From contig USJY01000120.1 in assembly GCA_900555065.1 (NCBI GenBank), positions 1 through 5,409 on the forward strand: a stretch of DNA of 5,409 bases, written 5' to 3'. Within the stretch, counting starts at the first letter, position 1. Each line of letters starts with the position of its first letter. The DNA comes from an uncultured Eubacteriales bacterium. GTDB lineage: Bacteria > Bacillota > Clostridia > Oscillospirales > UMGS1783. Both the position numbers and the translations under genes were made by a program. The notes beneath the pieces are model-generated. The model was not told the origin of the DNA, ran no database searches, and worked only from the letters and a program-made list of their open reading frames with translations. This document shows positions 1 to 5,364 of the stretch, in pieces.

Positions 1-268
1 GCTCTCCGGCGGCGAGAAGCAGCGCGTGGCGCTCGCCCGCGCGCTGATCAACGGCCCCCGCATGATTATTGCGGACGAACCGACCGGTAACGTTGATCCC
101 GTCATGTCCCGGGAGATCATGGAGCTTTTCTCCGCTATCAACGATCAGAAAATCACAATCGTCGTCGTCACCCATGAAAAGGAGCTGGTGGATACATATA
201 ATAAGCGCGTGATCACCATCAACCACGGGGTGCTTGTAAACGACAGGAAGGGCGGGTACGACATATGA
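1..268 (+). CDS. ftsE: Cell division ABC transporter ATP-binding protein FtsE (3' part only)
   Basis: This is the C-terminal 88 residues of an ABC ATPase; the start and the Walker A region lie before the window, and the first whole codon begins at base 2. Visible in order are the ABC signature LSGGEKQRV, the Walker B/D-loop stretch MIIADEPTGNVD, and the H-loop VVVTHEKELVD with its switch histidine. The carboxy end, ITINHGVLVNDRKGGYDI, has the GGY tail usual for FtsE. Family knowledge: FtsE is the cytoplasmic ATPase that pairs with the membrane protein FtsX, and ATP hydrolysis is transmitted across the membrane to activate a cell-wall hydrolase during division or elongation. The stop codon overlaps the ftsX start in an ATGA, implying translational coupling and 1:1 production. 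Other ABC ATPases share these motifs, so it is the ftsX neighbour that settles the identity. Confidence 0.95.
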   Translation, partial: LSGGEKQRVALARALINGPRMIIADEPTGNVDPVMSREIMELFSAINDQKITIVVVTHEKELVDTYNKRVITINHGVLVNDRKGGYDI

Positions 269-1152
269 GAAGAGGCAGTCCGCTCCGCGCTTTCAAGGAC
301 GGCGTAAAGGGATTTTTCAAAAACGGCCTGATGAGCTTTGCGTCCGTGTGCATCCTCACTTCCTGCTTGATCATCATGGGCAGCGCCATGCTCATAGTCG
401 CAAATCTTAACCAGTTTGTCGTGCAGATGCAGCAGCAAAACGAAATCGTCGTGTTTATTGACGAAACGGCCACCGAAGCCGAAGTCACGGCGATGGGCGA
501 AGAGCTGGACGAAATCCCCAATATCAGTGAGCTCACGTTTGTCTCCAAAACGGAGGCGCTGGAGGAATACAAGGAGCTGTTTCAGGAACAGGCGGTCCTG
601 TTCGACAGCCTCGACGAAAACAACCCTCTGCGCGACTCGTACCATCTGAAAGTCGTCGACCTCGAACTGTACTCTCAGACGGTCAATGACATTGAACAGC
701 TCGACAACGTCGCCAACGTTCGCGTCAGTCAGGGTATTATAGAACAGCTTATCAACCTGCGCCAGAGCATTTCCATGATCGGGATCTGGGTTACCGTCGT
801 GCTGCTGTTCGTATCCCTGTTCATTATATCCAACACCATACGCGTCGCAATCTTCTCGCGCCGCACCGAGATCAATATCATGAAATTTGTCGGCGCTACC
901 GACAACTTCATCCGCGCGCCCTTTGTGGTGGAAGGGCTTTTGATCGGCCTGATCTCCTGCGCAATCGCCTTCGGCGTCCAGTACTACGTCTACAACGGCG
1001 TAATCGTGCCCATGATCGACCAGATCGCTCTGTTCACCCCCATTCCGTTCCATGATATCGTCTATTACGTCCTCGGCGGATTCGCCGTTTTCTCCGTCAT
1101 TATGGGCGTGTTTGGAAGCATCATCCCCATGCGCAAGCATCTGCACGTATAG
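265..1152 (+). CDS. ftsX: Cell division protein FtsX, permease-like subunit of FtsEX
   Basis: A 295-residue membrane protein, the usual FtsX length. A short basic cytoplasmic N-terminus leads into TM1 (about residues 24-49). An acidic extracellular domain follows (about 50-168), then TM2 (about 170-190), TM3 (about 220-243) and TM4 (about 263-286). The cytoplasmic loop after TM2 carries the family hallmark RRTEINIMKFVGATDNFIR, the coupling region contacting FtsE, and then PFVVEG leading into TM3. The start is the ATG in the ATGA overlap with ftsE, preceded by AGGAAGG at 244-250. Known for the family: FtsX does not appear to transport a solute; its large extracellular loop binds a coiled-coil hydrolase or hydrolase activator (PcsB, CwlO, EnvC or RipC, depending on the organism). 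The gene 48 bases downstream encodes just such a coiled-coil protein, so partner and receptor appear co-transcribed. Confidence 0.96.
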   Translation: MRRGSPLRAFKDGVKGFFKNGLMSFASVCILTSCLIIMGSAMLIVANLNQFVVQMQQQNEIVVFIDETATEAEVTAMGEELDEIPNISELTFVSKTEALEEYKELFQEQAVLFDSLDENNPLRDSYHLKVVDLELYSQTVNDIEQLDNVANVRVSQGIIEQLINLRQSISMIGIWVTVVLLFVSLFIISNTIRVAIFSRRTEINIMKFVGATDNFIRAPFVVEGLLIGLISCAIAFGVQYYVYNGVIVPMIDQIALFTPIPFHDIVYYVLGGFAVFSVIMGVFGSIIPMRKHLHV

Positions 1153-1200
1153 TCAGTTTAAAACGATTCTGTCAGCAACCGGGTTTCGGAGGGAATACAC

Positions 1201-2376
1201 ATGAAACTGCCAGTCAAATTTGCGGCCATGTTAGTGGCGGCGGTTCTACTGTTTACCGCAGTGGCTCCGCTGCGCGTCGGGAATACGGCGCGCGCGGAGG
1301 AGACGATCGACTCTCTGCGTGAAAAGATAGAAGCGCTCAACCAGCAGCAGCAGGAAATAAAGCAGGAGCTCGAGTACGTCCAGGACGAAAGCCAGAAAGA
1401 ACTCAAGACGCTGAAAGCGCTCTGGCAGGAGATCTCCTCGCTGGAAGAGGAGATCGACGTGTACCGCCAGATCATTGAGCAGCTCGACGCGGAGATCGAG
1501 GTCCTCGTCGCCGATCTGGAGAGCAAGCAGGCCGGCCTGGACCTGTACCTTGACCGCTACTATATGCGCGTGCGCGCCAACTACGAAGCGGGGCAGACGA
1601 GCTATCTGGAAGTCCTGCTCACCAGCGCCAGCTTTTCTGATTATTTGACACGCACCGACATTGTCAGCCAGATAATGGAGTACGACAACAAGCTCATGGA
1701 CGAGATGGCGGATCAGATTGAACAGGTCAATCTCCAGAAAGAGCAGGTCGAGGCCAAGCGCGCCGAACAGCAGACGGCCAAGGCCGAGCTGGACGCCAAG
1801 CAGGCCTCGCTGCAGCAAAAGCGGGACGAAGCGCAGTCCAGGCTTGACAACCTGAGCCAGCAGGCGAGAAATCTGAACGAAGAGTATGAAAACGCCCAGG
1901 CGCAGATCGACGAGTTTTCCAAAACGATGGACGATCTTATTTCCGCCACCGGCGAGTTCAGCGGGATTATGAGCTGGCCCACGCCGGGTTATACGTACAT
2001 CACATCGCACTTCGGCTGGCGCTCCGACCCGTTTACCGGCGCGCAGAAATACCACAGCGCCATCGATATCGGTTCGCCCATGGGCGCAAGGCTGATCGCC
2101 GCGGCCAACGGCACGGTCGTCGCCACGGGCTATGAATACGCCGGCGGCCGCTATATCGTGATCGACCACAACGGCGGCGTCTCGACGCGGTATTACCACC
2201 TGAGCGAAATCCACGTGTCCGAGGGCCAATGGGTGGAGCGCGGCGAACAGATCGGTTGCACCGGCATGTCGGGCGCGGCCGTCACCGGCCCGCATCTGCA
2301 CTTTGAAGTGCGCGTCAAGAACGCCGACGGCGTCACCGAAGCGCAGAATCCGCTCGACTATGTGAGCCCGAGCTAA
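1201..2376 (+). CDS. Secreted coiled-coil M23 metallopeptidase, probable FtsEX-controlled murein hydrolase (EnvC-like)
   Basis: 391 residues. The N-terminus is a Sec signal peptide: K2/K6, a hydrophobic core at about 8-23, and a likely cleavage after A-R-A at 30-32; no lipobox cysteine is seen. Residues about 33-115 and 155-248 are Gln/Glu/Lys-rich and predicted coiled coil. The segment between them contains GQTSYLEVLLTSASFSDYL, which resembles the turn region of PcsB/CwlO-type coiled-coil domains. Residues about 258-388 form an M23 (LytM) domain with the metal ligands present: H285 and D289 (HSAID), H365/H367 (HLHFE), and the active-site H333 (YYHLS). E. coli EnvC has a degenerate LytM domain and only activates amidases; here the residues needed for endopeptidase activity are intact, so direct cleavage of peptide cross-bridges is plausible. 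The ATG follows GGAGGG (1188-1193) by 7 bases. Annotation pipelines often name such proteins EnvC; that name implies a role not shown here. Confidence 0.9.
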   Translation: MKLPVKFAAMLVAAVLLFTAVAPLRVGNTARAEETIDSLREKIEALNQQQQEIKQELEYVQDESQKELKTLKALWQEISSLEEEIDVYRQIIEQLDAEIEVLVADLESKQAGLDLYLDRYYMRVRANYEAGQTSYLEVLLTSASFSDYLTRTDIVSQIMEYDNKLMDEMADQIEQVNLQKEQVEAKRAEQQTAKAELDAKQASLQQKRDEAQSRLDNLSQQARNLNEEYENAQAQIDEFSKTMDDLISATGEFSGIMSWPTPGYTYITSHFGWRSDPFTGAQKYHSAIDIGSPMGARLIAAANGTVVATGYEYAGGRYIVIDHNGGVSTRYYHLSEIHVSEGQWVERGEQIGCTGMSGAAVTGPHLHFEVRVKNADGVTEAQNPLDYVSPS

Positions 2377-2381
2377 GCATG

Positions 2382-2404
2382 CATGCCGGCGCAGGCCGGG
2401 CATG
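2382..2404 (+). other. GC-rich intergenic hairpin between the M23 and S41 genes
   Basis: CATGCCGGC (2382-2390) pairs with GCCGGGCATG (2395-2404) as a 9-bp stem with one bulged G (2400) and a GCAG loop. It begins 6 bases after the M23 stop codon. No run of T follows, so it is not an ordinary intrinsic terminator. It might stabilise the 3' end of the upstream message, mark a processing site, or lower expression of the downstream gene. Function is inferred only. Confidence 0.45.
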
Positions 2405-2420
2405 GAGAGCGCTCAACCAA

Positions 2421-2426
2421 AAGGAG
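2421..2426 (+). promoter_or_regulatory. Ribosome binding site deciding the S41 protease start
   Basis: AAGGAG lies 12 bases before the ATG at 2439. The in-frame upstream ATG at 2379 has no Shine-Dalgarno sequence, sits inside the intergenic hairpin region, and would add 20 residues (beginning MHAGAGRAW) that spoil the N-terminal membrane anchor layout. The 2439 start is therefore preferred. Confidence 0.7.
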
Positions 2427-2438
2427 TATAATAAAGCC

Positions 2439-3752
2439 ATGGAAAAAAAGATCCGTCTGGATGTCGTAATATTTTTACTGGTATCCGCAATTATTCTGAC
2501 CGCACTCACCACCACAATCGTAATCAATAAGCGGGTGTCCTCGCTCAGCGAGATCCAGAGCGCCTTTTCCAAACTCAAGAACCTCGACGAACTCGTCAAG
2601 GAGCACTATATCGGAATCCTGGACAGCGAGGAACTGTCCGACAACGTCGCCAGGGGCTATGTTCGCGGCATGGGCGACGAGTACGCGCAGTACTTCACCA
2701 AAGCCGAGTACAAAGACTATATGAGCCAGATCACTGGCGAATATGAGGGCGTAGGCCTTTCCGTCGTCTGGATGGAGGGCGAAGGGATGTTTGTCACCGC
2801 CGTCTCCAAAGGCTCCCCCGCGGAGGAAAGCGGCGTACAGGTGGGCGACCTGATTGTCGAAGTGGAGGGCGAAGGCCCCGATACGCTCACCTATGACGAG
2901 ATGGTGACCAGAATGAGCGGCGAAGTGGGTACGCTCGTGAGCTTTAAAGTGCGCCGCGGCGGCGAAGAGATCGACTTTGAAATCCTGCGCAGGGAGTTTG
3001 AGGAAGTCACGGTGGACTACCAGCTGCTGGGCCACATTGGCTATGTGAAAATAACAGGATTCAACAACCTGACGCCGAAGTATTTCGAGCAGGCGATCGA
3101 CGACCTGACCGCCAGGGGCGTAACCGCCTATATCTTTGACGTGCGCGGCAACGGCGGCGGCACCATAGATTCCGTTGTGGACTGCCTTGACCGCCTGATT
3201 ATCAAGGGAACGACAGTCGCGACCGCCGAGCGCAAGTATGACAGCAGCCAGGCGGCCGGCAGCAATAAGACCGTATACCAGACCGAGACAGCGGCCGAGG
3301 TCAATCTGCCTATGATCGTCCTTGTGGATGGGAACACGGCCAGCGGCGGCGAGCTGTTTGCCGCGGCCCTGCGCGATATCAAGGAAGCTCCGCTGATCGG
3401 GAGCGTCACCTTCGGCAAGGGTACGGGCCAGTCTACGTACAAATTGCCAGACGGCAGTTATATTAAGATGACGGACTTCAGCTATACGCCGCCTTCCGGC
3501 ATAAGCTATAACAATATCGGCCTGATTCCGGATGATGTGATTGAGCTGACAGATGAGCAGCAGCAGGATCTGTACACCATGGACCTTAAAGACGATCCGC
3601 ATATCCTGAAAGCCTTTGAACGCCTGGGCGTCGATCCCGGCGTCATGGATGGCGGTTATGCCGAGATCGATCCAAACTACAGCGGCAGTTCATCATCGTC
3701 GTCCGGGGCGTCGGAGTCGGGATCCTCCGGTTCTGAATCGTCTGCAGCCTGA
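2439..3752 (+). CDS. S41 family C-terminal processing peptidase (CtpA/CtpB type) with PDZ domain
   Basis: 437 residues from the ATG at 2439. Layout: a short basic N-terminus (MEKKIR), one hydrophobic anchor at about 9-29, a helical cap region, a PDZ domain at about 97-185 (substrate-binding loop near EGVGLSVV), and an S41 serine protease core at about 195-370. The core shows YIFDVRGNGGG (231-241), the nucleophile S302 in NTASGGELFAAALRD, and the general base K327 in FGKGTGQ. The S302-K327-Q331 spacing (+25, +29) matches the Ser/Lys dyad and Gln of E. coli Prc. The protein would be anchored in the membrane and cut partly unfolded or C-terminally exposed proteins outside the cell. The last 24 or so residues are almost only Ser, Gly, Glu and Ala, a disordered tail; no peptidoglycan-binding domain is seen. 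Placement after ftsEX and the M23 gene suggests a role in envelope turnover. CtpA and CtpB cannot be told apart here. Confidence 0.93.
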   Translation: MEKKIRLDVVIFLLVSAIILTALTTTIVINKRVSSLSEIQSAFSKLKNLDELVKEHYIGILDSEELSDNVARGYVRGMGDEYAQYFTKAEYKDYMSQITGEYEGVGLSVVWMEGEGMFVTAVSKGSPAEESGVQVGDLIVEVEGEGPDTLTYDEMVTRMSGEVGTLVSFKVRRGGEEIDFEILRREFEEVTVDYQLLGHIGYVKITGFNNLTPKYFEQAIDDLTARGVTAYIFDVRGNGGGTIDSVVDCLDRLIIKGTTVATAERKYDSSQAAGSNKTVYQTETAAEVNLPMIVLVDGNTASGGELFAAALRDIKEAPLIGSVTFGKGTGQSTYKLPDGSYIKMTDFSYTPPSGISYNNIGLIPDDVIELTDEQQQDLYTMDLKDDPHILKAFERLGVDPGVMDGGYAEIDPNYSGSSSSSSGASESGSSGSESSAA

Positions 3753-3766
3753 ACCAGCAGCCTGAA
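3744..3766 (+). repeat. Short tandem duplication across the S41 stop codon
   Basis: GCAGCCTGAA occurs at 3744-3753 and again at 3757-3766, a 13-base period spanning the TGA stop (3750-3752). It looks like a small slipped-strand duplication just before the terminator; no function is suggested. Confidence 0.5.
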
Positions 3767-3797
3767 AAACCGGGGTTTTGAAAGACCCCGGTTTTTT
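3765..3797 (+). terminator. Rho-independent terminator of the ftsEX-M23-S41 operon
   Basis: AAAAACCGGGGT (3765-3776) is perfectly complementary to ACCCCGGTTTTT (3785-3796), with an 8-base loop TTTGAAAG, and a run of six T at 3792-3797. It begins 13 bases after the S41 stop codon. The A-tract on the 5' side makes it nearly symmetric, so it could also terminate on the opposite strand. It sets the right-hand boundary of the envelope operon. Confidence 0.93.
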
Positions 3798-3805
3798 ATA
3801 AAAAG

Positions 3806-3815
3806 GGAATATTCC
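3806..3815. promoter_or_regulatory. Perfect palindrome GGAATATTCC, candidate operator
   Basis: GGAATATTCC is a perfect 10-bp palindrome two bases upstream of the predicted -35 of the regulator-nadA promoter. Its symmetry suits a dimeric regulator, and the Rrf2 protein encoded just downstream is the obvious candidate by autoregulation. A 10-bp palindrome in AT-rich DNA can also arise by chance. Confidence 0.4.
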
Positions 3816-3817
3816 TA

Positions 3818-3846
3818 TTGATTTTCTATGAATAATGTGGTATGAA
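3818..3846 (+). promoter_or_regulatory. Sigma-A type promoter for the Rrf2-nadA unit
   Basis: TTGATT (3818-3823, -35) and TATGAA (3841-3846, -10) are 17 bases apart, and TGG (3838-3840) immediately before the -10 supplies an extended TGn element. Transcription would start near 3853, downstream of the in-frame ATG at 3842, which supports the GTG start at 3869. It lies just after the operon terminator, where a new promoter is needed. Confidence 0.6.
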
Positions 3847-3850
3847 TAAT
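3827..3850 (+). repeat. Exact 10-bp direct repeat TATGAATAAT over the -10 region
   Basis: TATGAATAAT is present at 3827-3836 and 3841-3850, separated by GTGG (14-base period). The second copy contains the predicted -10 hexamer. It could be a regulator binding site, a duplicated -10 element, or a local tandem duplication. Confidence 0.55.
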
Positions 3851-3853
3851 AAG

Positions 3854-3860
3854 AAAGGGG
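3854..3860 (+). promoter_or_regulatory. Ribosome binding site deciding the GTG start of the Rrf2 gene
   Basis: AAAGGGG ends 8 bases before the GTG at 3869. The alternative in-frame ATG at 3842 has no such site. The family N-terminus normally starts at the Met/Lys/Ile-Ser-Thr-Lys-Gly stretch, which the GTG start reproduces exactly. Confidence 0.75.
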
Positions 3861-3868
3861 CGAGGCGA

Positions 3869-4342
3869 GTGAAGGTATCTACAAAGGGCAGGTATGCGCT
3901 CAGGCTGATGATCGACATGTCGCTGCATAACACGGGGGATTATGTGCTCCTCAAGGAAATATCGGAGCGGCAGCAGATTTCCATAAAATATCTGGAGCAG
4001 ATCGTGGGCCATCTGTGCCGCGCCGGGTATTTGAAGAGCCTGCGCGGCCCGAAGGGCGGTTATAAGCTGACGCGACCGCCTTCTGAATACACGGTGGGCG
4101 ACATTTTACGCGTGACAGAGGGAAACATCGTCCCGGTCTCCTGTCTGGAGACGCAACCCAACGACTGTGCGCGGTACGGGAAGTGCGCGGCAGTGGAGTT
4201 CTGGCAGGGGTTGCAGGCGGTAATCAACGAATATGTGGATGCCACCACGATCGAGGATCTGGCGCAGAAGCAGCTGCGCCTTTCGCCGGAGGAGTATGCG
4301 TGCACGTCCCGGCAAAAAAACAGTAAGGTGATGAACGTATGA
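3869..4342 (+). CDS. Rrf2 family winged-helix regulator with IscR-like cysteine triad
   Basis: 157 residues from the GTG start, the usual family length. The N-terminus VKVSTKGRYALRLMIDMS, the recognition helix region SIKYLEQIVGHL with E43, and the wing SLRGPKGGYKLTRPPSEYTVGDIL are typical of Rrf2 winged-helix proteins. C92, C100 and C106 lie where IscR and NsrR hold an Fe-S cluster, spaced C-X7-C-X5-C, followed by VEFWQGL of the dimerisation helix. The histidine that is the fourth ligand in E. coli IscR (three residues after the last Cys) is not present; V109 is there instead. C50 and C145 are extra. The protein would be a cytoplasmic DNA-binding dimer sensing Fe-S supply, NO or redox state; the signal is not determined from sequence. 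Its stop overlaps the nadA start (ATGA), so the two are probably co-translated and nadA is a likely target. CymR-type members lack this triad, so a pure cysteine-metabolism role is less likely. Confidence 0.9.
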   Translation: MKVSTKGRYALRLMIDMSLHNTGDYVLLKEISERQQISIKYLEQIVGHLCRAGYLKSLRGPKGGYKLTRPPSEYTVGDILRVTEGNIVPVSCLETQPNDCARYGKCAAVEFWQGLQAVINEYVDATTIEDLAQKQLRLSPEEYACTSRQKNSKVMNV

Positions 4343-5253
4343 TCAAGGATCTGCAGGCAAAAATTCTGGAACTGAAGCGGGAAAACGACGTGTGTATTCT
4401 GGCGCACAGTTACCAGGCCAAAGAAATCGTAGAAGTCGCGGATTTTACCGGCGACTCCTATCAGCTCAGCGTAAAGGCGAGTTCCGTCTCCAACCATACG
4501 GTGCTCATGTGCGGCGTGCGTTTCATGGCGGAAACAGTCAAGCTCCTCTCGCCTGAAAAACGCGTGCTCCTGTCCAGCCCTATCGCCGGCTGCCCCATGG
4601 CTGAACAAATGGACCGCGAGATGATCGAGTCGGTCAGGCGCGACTATCCCGACTATACAGTCGTAGCATATATCAACACCACAGCGCAGCTCAAAACGGT
4701 CTGCGACGTATGCGTCACATCGTCGTCCGCCGTTAAAATTGTGCGTGCCATTCCGAACAAAAATATCCTGTTCATTCCGGACTGCAACCTGGGCGCCTAT
4801 GTGGCGGCGCAGGTGCCGGAAAAGAATATAAAGCTTCTGGACGGCGGCTGTCCCGTCCACAGGGCGATACCGGCTGAAGAGGCGCTGGCCGCCAAACGCC
4901 TCCATCCCGGTGCAAAGCTGCTCGTTCACCCCGAGTGCCGCCCCGAAGTTTCCGCACTGGCCGACTTTGTGGGTTCCACATCCGCGATTATGGACTACGC
5001 CAGGCAGTCAGCGGACCGGGAATTCATCATCGGCACCGAGATCAGCATCGCCGAGTTGTTGCAGTATGCATGTCCGGACAAGCGCTTCTATCCGCTGTCC
5101 AAGAACCTGATCTGTCCGGACATGAAAGCGACAACGCTTGTGGATGTGTACGACTGCGTGCGCGGCGCCGGCGGGGAAGAGATCATTTTGGATGAACAGA
5201 CGCTCCGCAAAGCCCGCCGCTGTATCGACGAAATGATCCGCCTGGGCGGCTGA
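4339..5253 (+). CDS. nadA: Quinolinate synthase NadA ([4Fe-4S] enzyme of NAD synthesis)
   Basis: 304 residues, full length for the short NadA type. NadA condenses iminoaspartate (made by NadB from aspartate) with dihydroxyacetone phosphate to give quinolinate, the precursor of NAD, in the cytoplasm. The three cluster ligands are visible: C85 (AGCPMAEQ), C171 (GGCPVHRAI) and C259 (NLICPDMKATTL), with spacing close to that of characterised enzymes. Substrate-site residues are also present: H23/Y25 (AHSYQ), Y111/N113 (YINTTAQ), TSSSAV (127-132), H174, and H197/E199 in HPEC. The oxygen-labile cluster fits an anaerobe but is not proof of one. The ATG overlaps the Rrf2 stop codon and follows AAGGTGA (4325-4331) by 7 bases. 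No nadB or nadC follows within the remaining 156 bases, although these often accompany nadA, so they may lie further on or elsewhere. No clear terminator follows. Confidence 0.97.
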   Translation: MIKDLQAKILELKRENDVCILAHSYQAKEIVEVADFTGDSYQLSVKASSVSNHTVLMCGVRFMAETVKLLSPEKRVLLSSPIAGCPMAEQMDREMIESVRRDYPDYTVVAYINTTAQLKTVCDVCVTSSSAVKIVRAIPNKNILFIPDCNLGAYVAAQVPEKNIKLLDGGCPVHRAIPAEEALAAKRLHPGAKLLVHPECRPEVSALADFVGSTSAIMDYARQSADREFIIGTEISIAELLQYACPDKRFYPLSKNLICPDMKATTLVDVYDCVRGAGGEEIILDEQTLRKARRCIDEMIRLGG

Positions 5254-5308
5254 GCCTTTCCGTCTGGATTCCAGCATCCTGTCCGCTTTTACGCGCACAC
5301 ATATTTGC

Positions 5309-5324
5309 ATATGCGCCCGCATAT
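5309..5324. promoter_or_regulatory. Inverted repeat ATATGCG-CC-CGCATAT, candidate operator
   Basis: Seven-base arms (5309-5315 and 5318-5324) are perfectly complementary around a CC centre. A further TATGCG half-site lies at 5348-5353. The right arm overlaps a -10-like TATAGT (5322-5327). It could be an operator controlling the next gene, or a short hairpin in the nadA 3' untranslated region. No good -35 is seen 16-18 bases upstream of TATAGT, so the promoter reading is weak. Confidence 0.35.
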
Positions 5325-5352
5325 AGTAACAACACAAAACGGTTACGTATGC

Positions 5353-5360
5353 GGAGGTGG
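5353..5360 (+). promoter_or_regulatory. Strong Shine-Dalgarno sequence near the window end
   Basis: GGAGGTGG matches the 16S anti-Shine-Dalgarno over seven bases (GGAGGTG). The only start codon at suitable distance that opens a frame to the window end is TTG at 5365, 7 bases after GGAGG. This suggests a gene beginning at the edge. Confidence 0.45.
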
Positions 5361-5364
5361 TCGG

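Noticed and set aside
145..1146. 333-codon open frame on the minus strand opposite ftsX
   Set aside because: It is in exact codon register with ftsX and is explained by the scarcity of TTA, CTA and TCA codons. The product is rich in His and Asp with no recognisable domain, while the sense strand encodes a clear FtsX.
1246..2403. 385-codon open frame on the minus strand opposite the M23 gene
   Set aside because: Same in-register shadow effect; it ends where the first CTA codon of the sense gene occurs, and it covers a well-supported gene.
2379..2438. Upstream in-frame ATG adding 20 residues to the S41 protease
   Set aside because: There is no Shine-Dalgarno sequence, it lies within the intergenic hairpin region, and the ATG at 2439 has AAGGAG and gives a normal membrane-anchor N-terminus.
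2475..3602. 375-codon open frame on the minus strand opposite the S41 gene
   Set aside because: In-register shadow ending directly beside the sense TTA codon at 2472-2474; no family features.
3793..3804. AT palindrome TTTTTATAAAAA as an operator
   Set aside because: It is made of the terminator T-tract followed by an A-run, so the symmetry is expected without any regulatory role.
3842..3868. Upstream in-frame ATG adding 9 residues to the Rrf2 regulator
   Set aside because: It falls inside the predicted -10 element and lacks a ribosome binding site; the GTG at 3869 matches the family N-terminus.
4060..4929. 289-codon open frame on the minus strand across the Rrf2-nadA junction
   Set aside because: It covers parts of two genes with clear family motifs; composition is that of a complementary frame and no ribosome binding site was noted.
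5264..5274. Small palindrome CTGGATTCCAG after nadA as a terminator
   Set aside because: As RNA it gives only a 4-bp stem with no T-tract, too weak to call.
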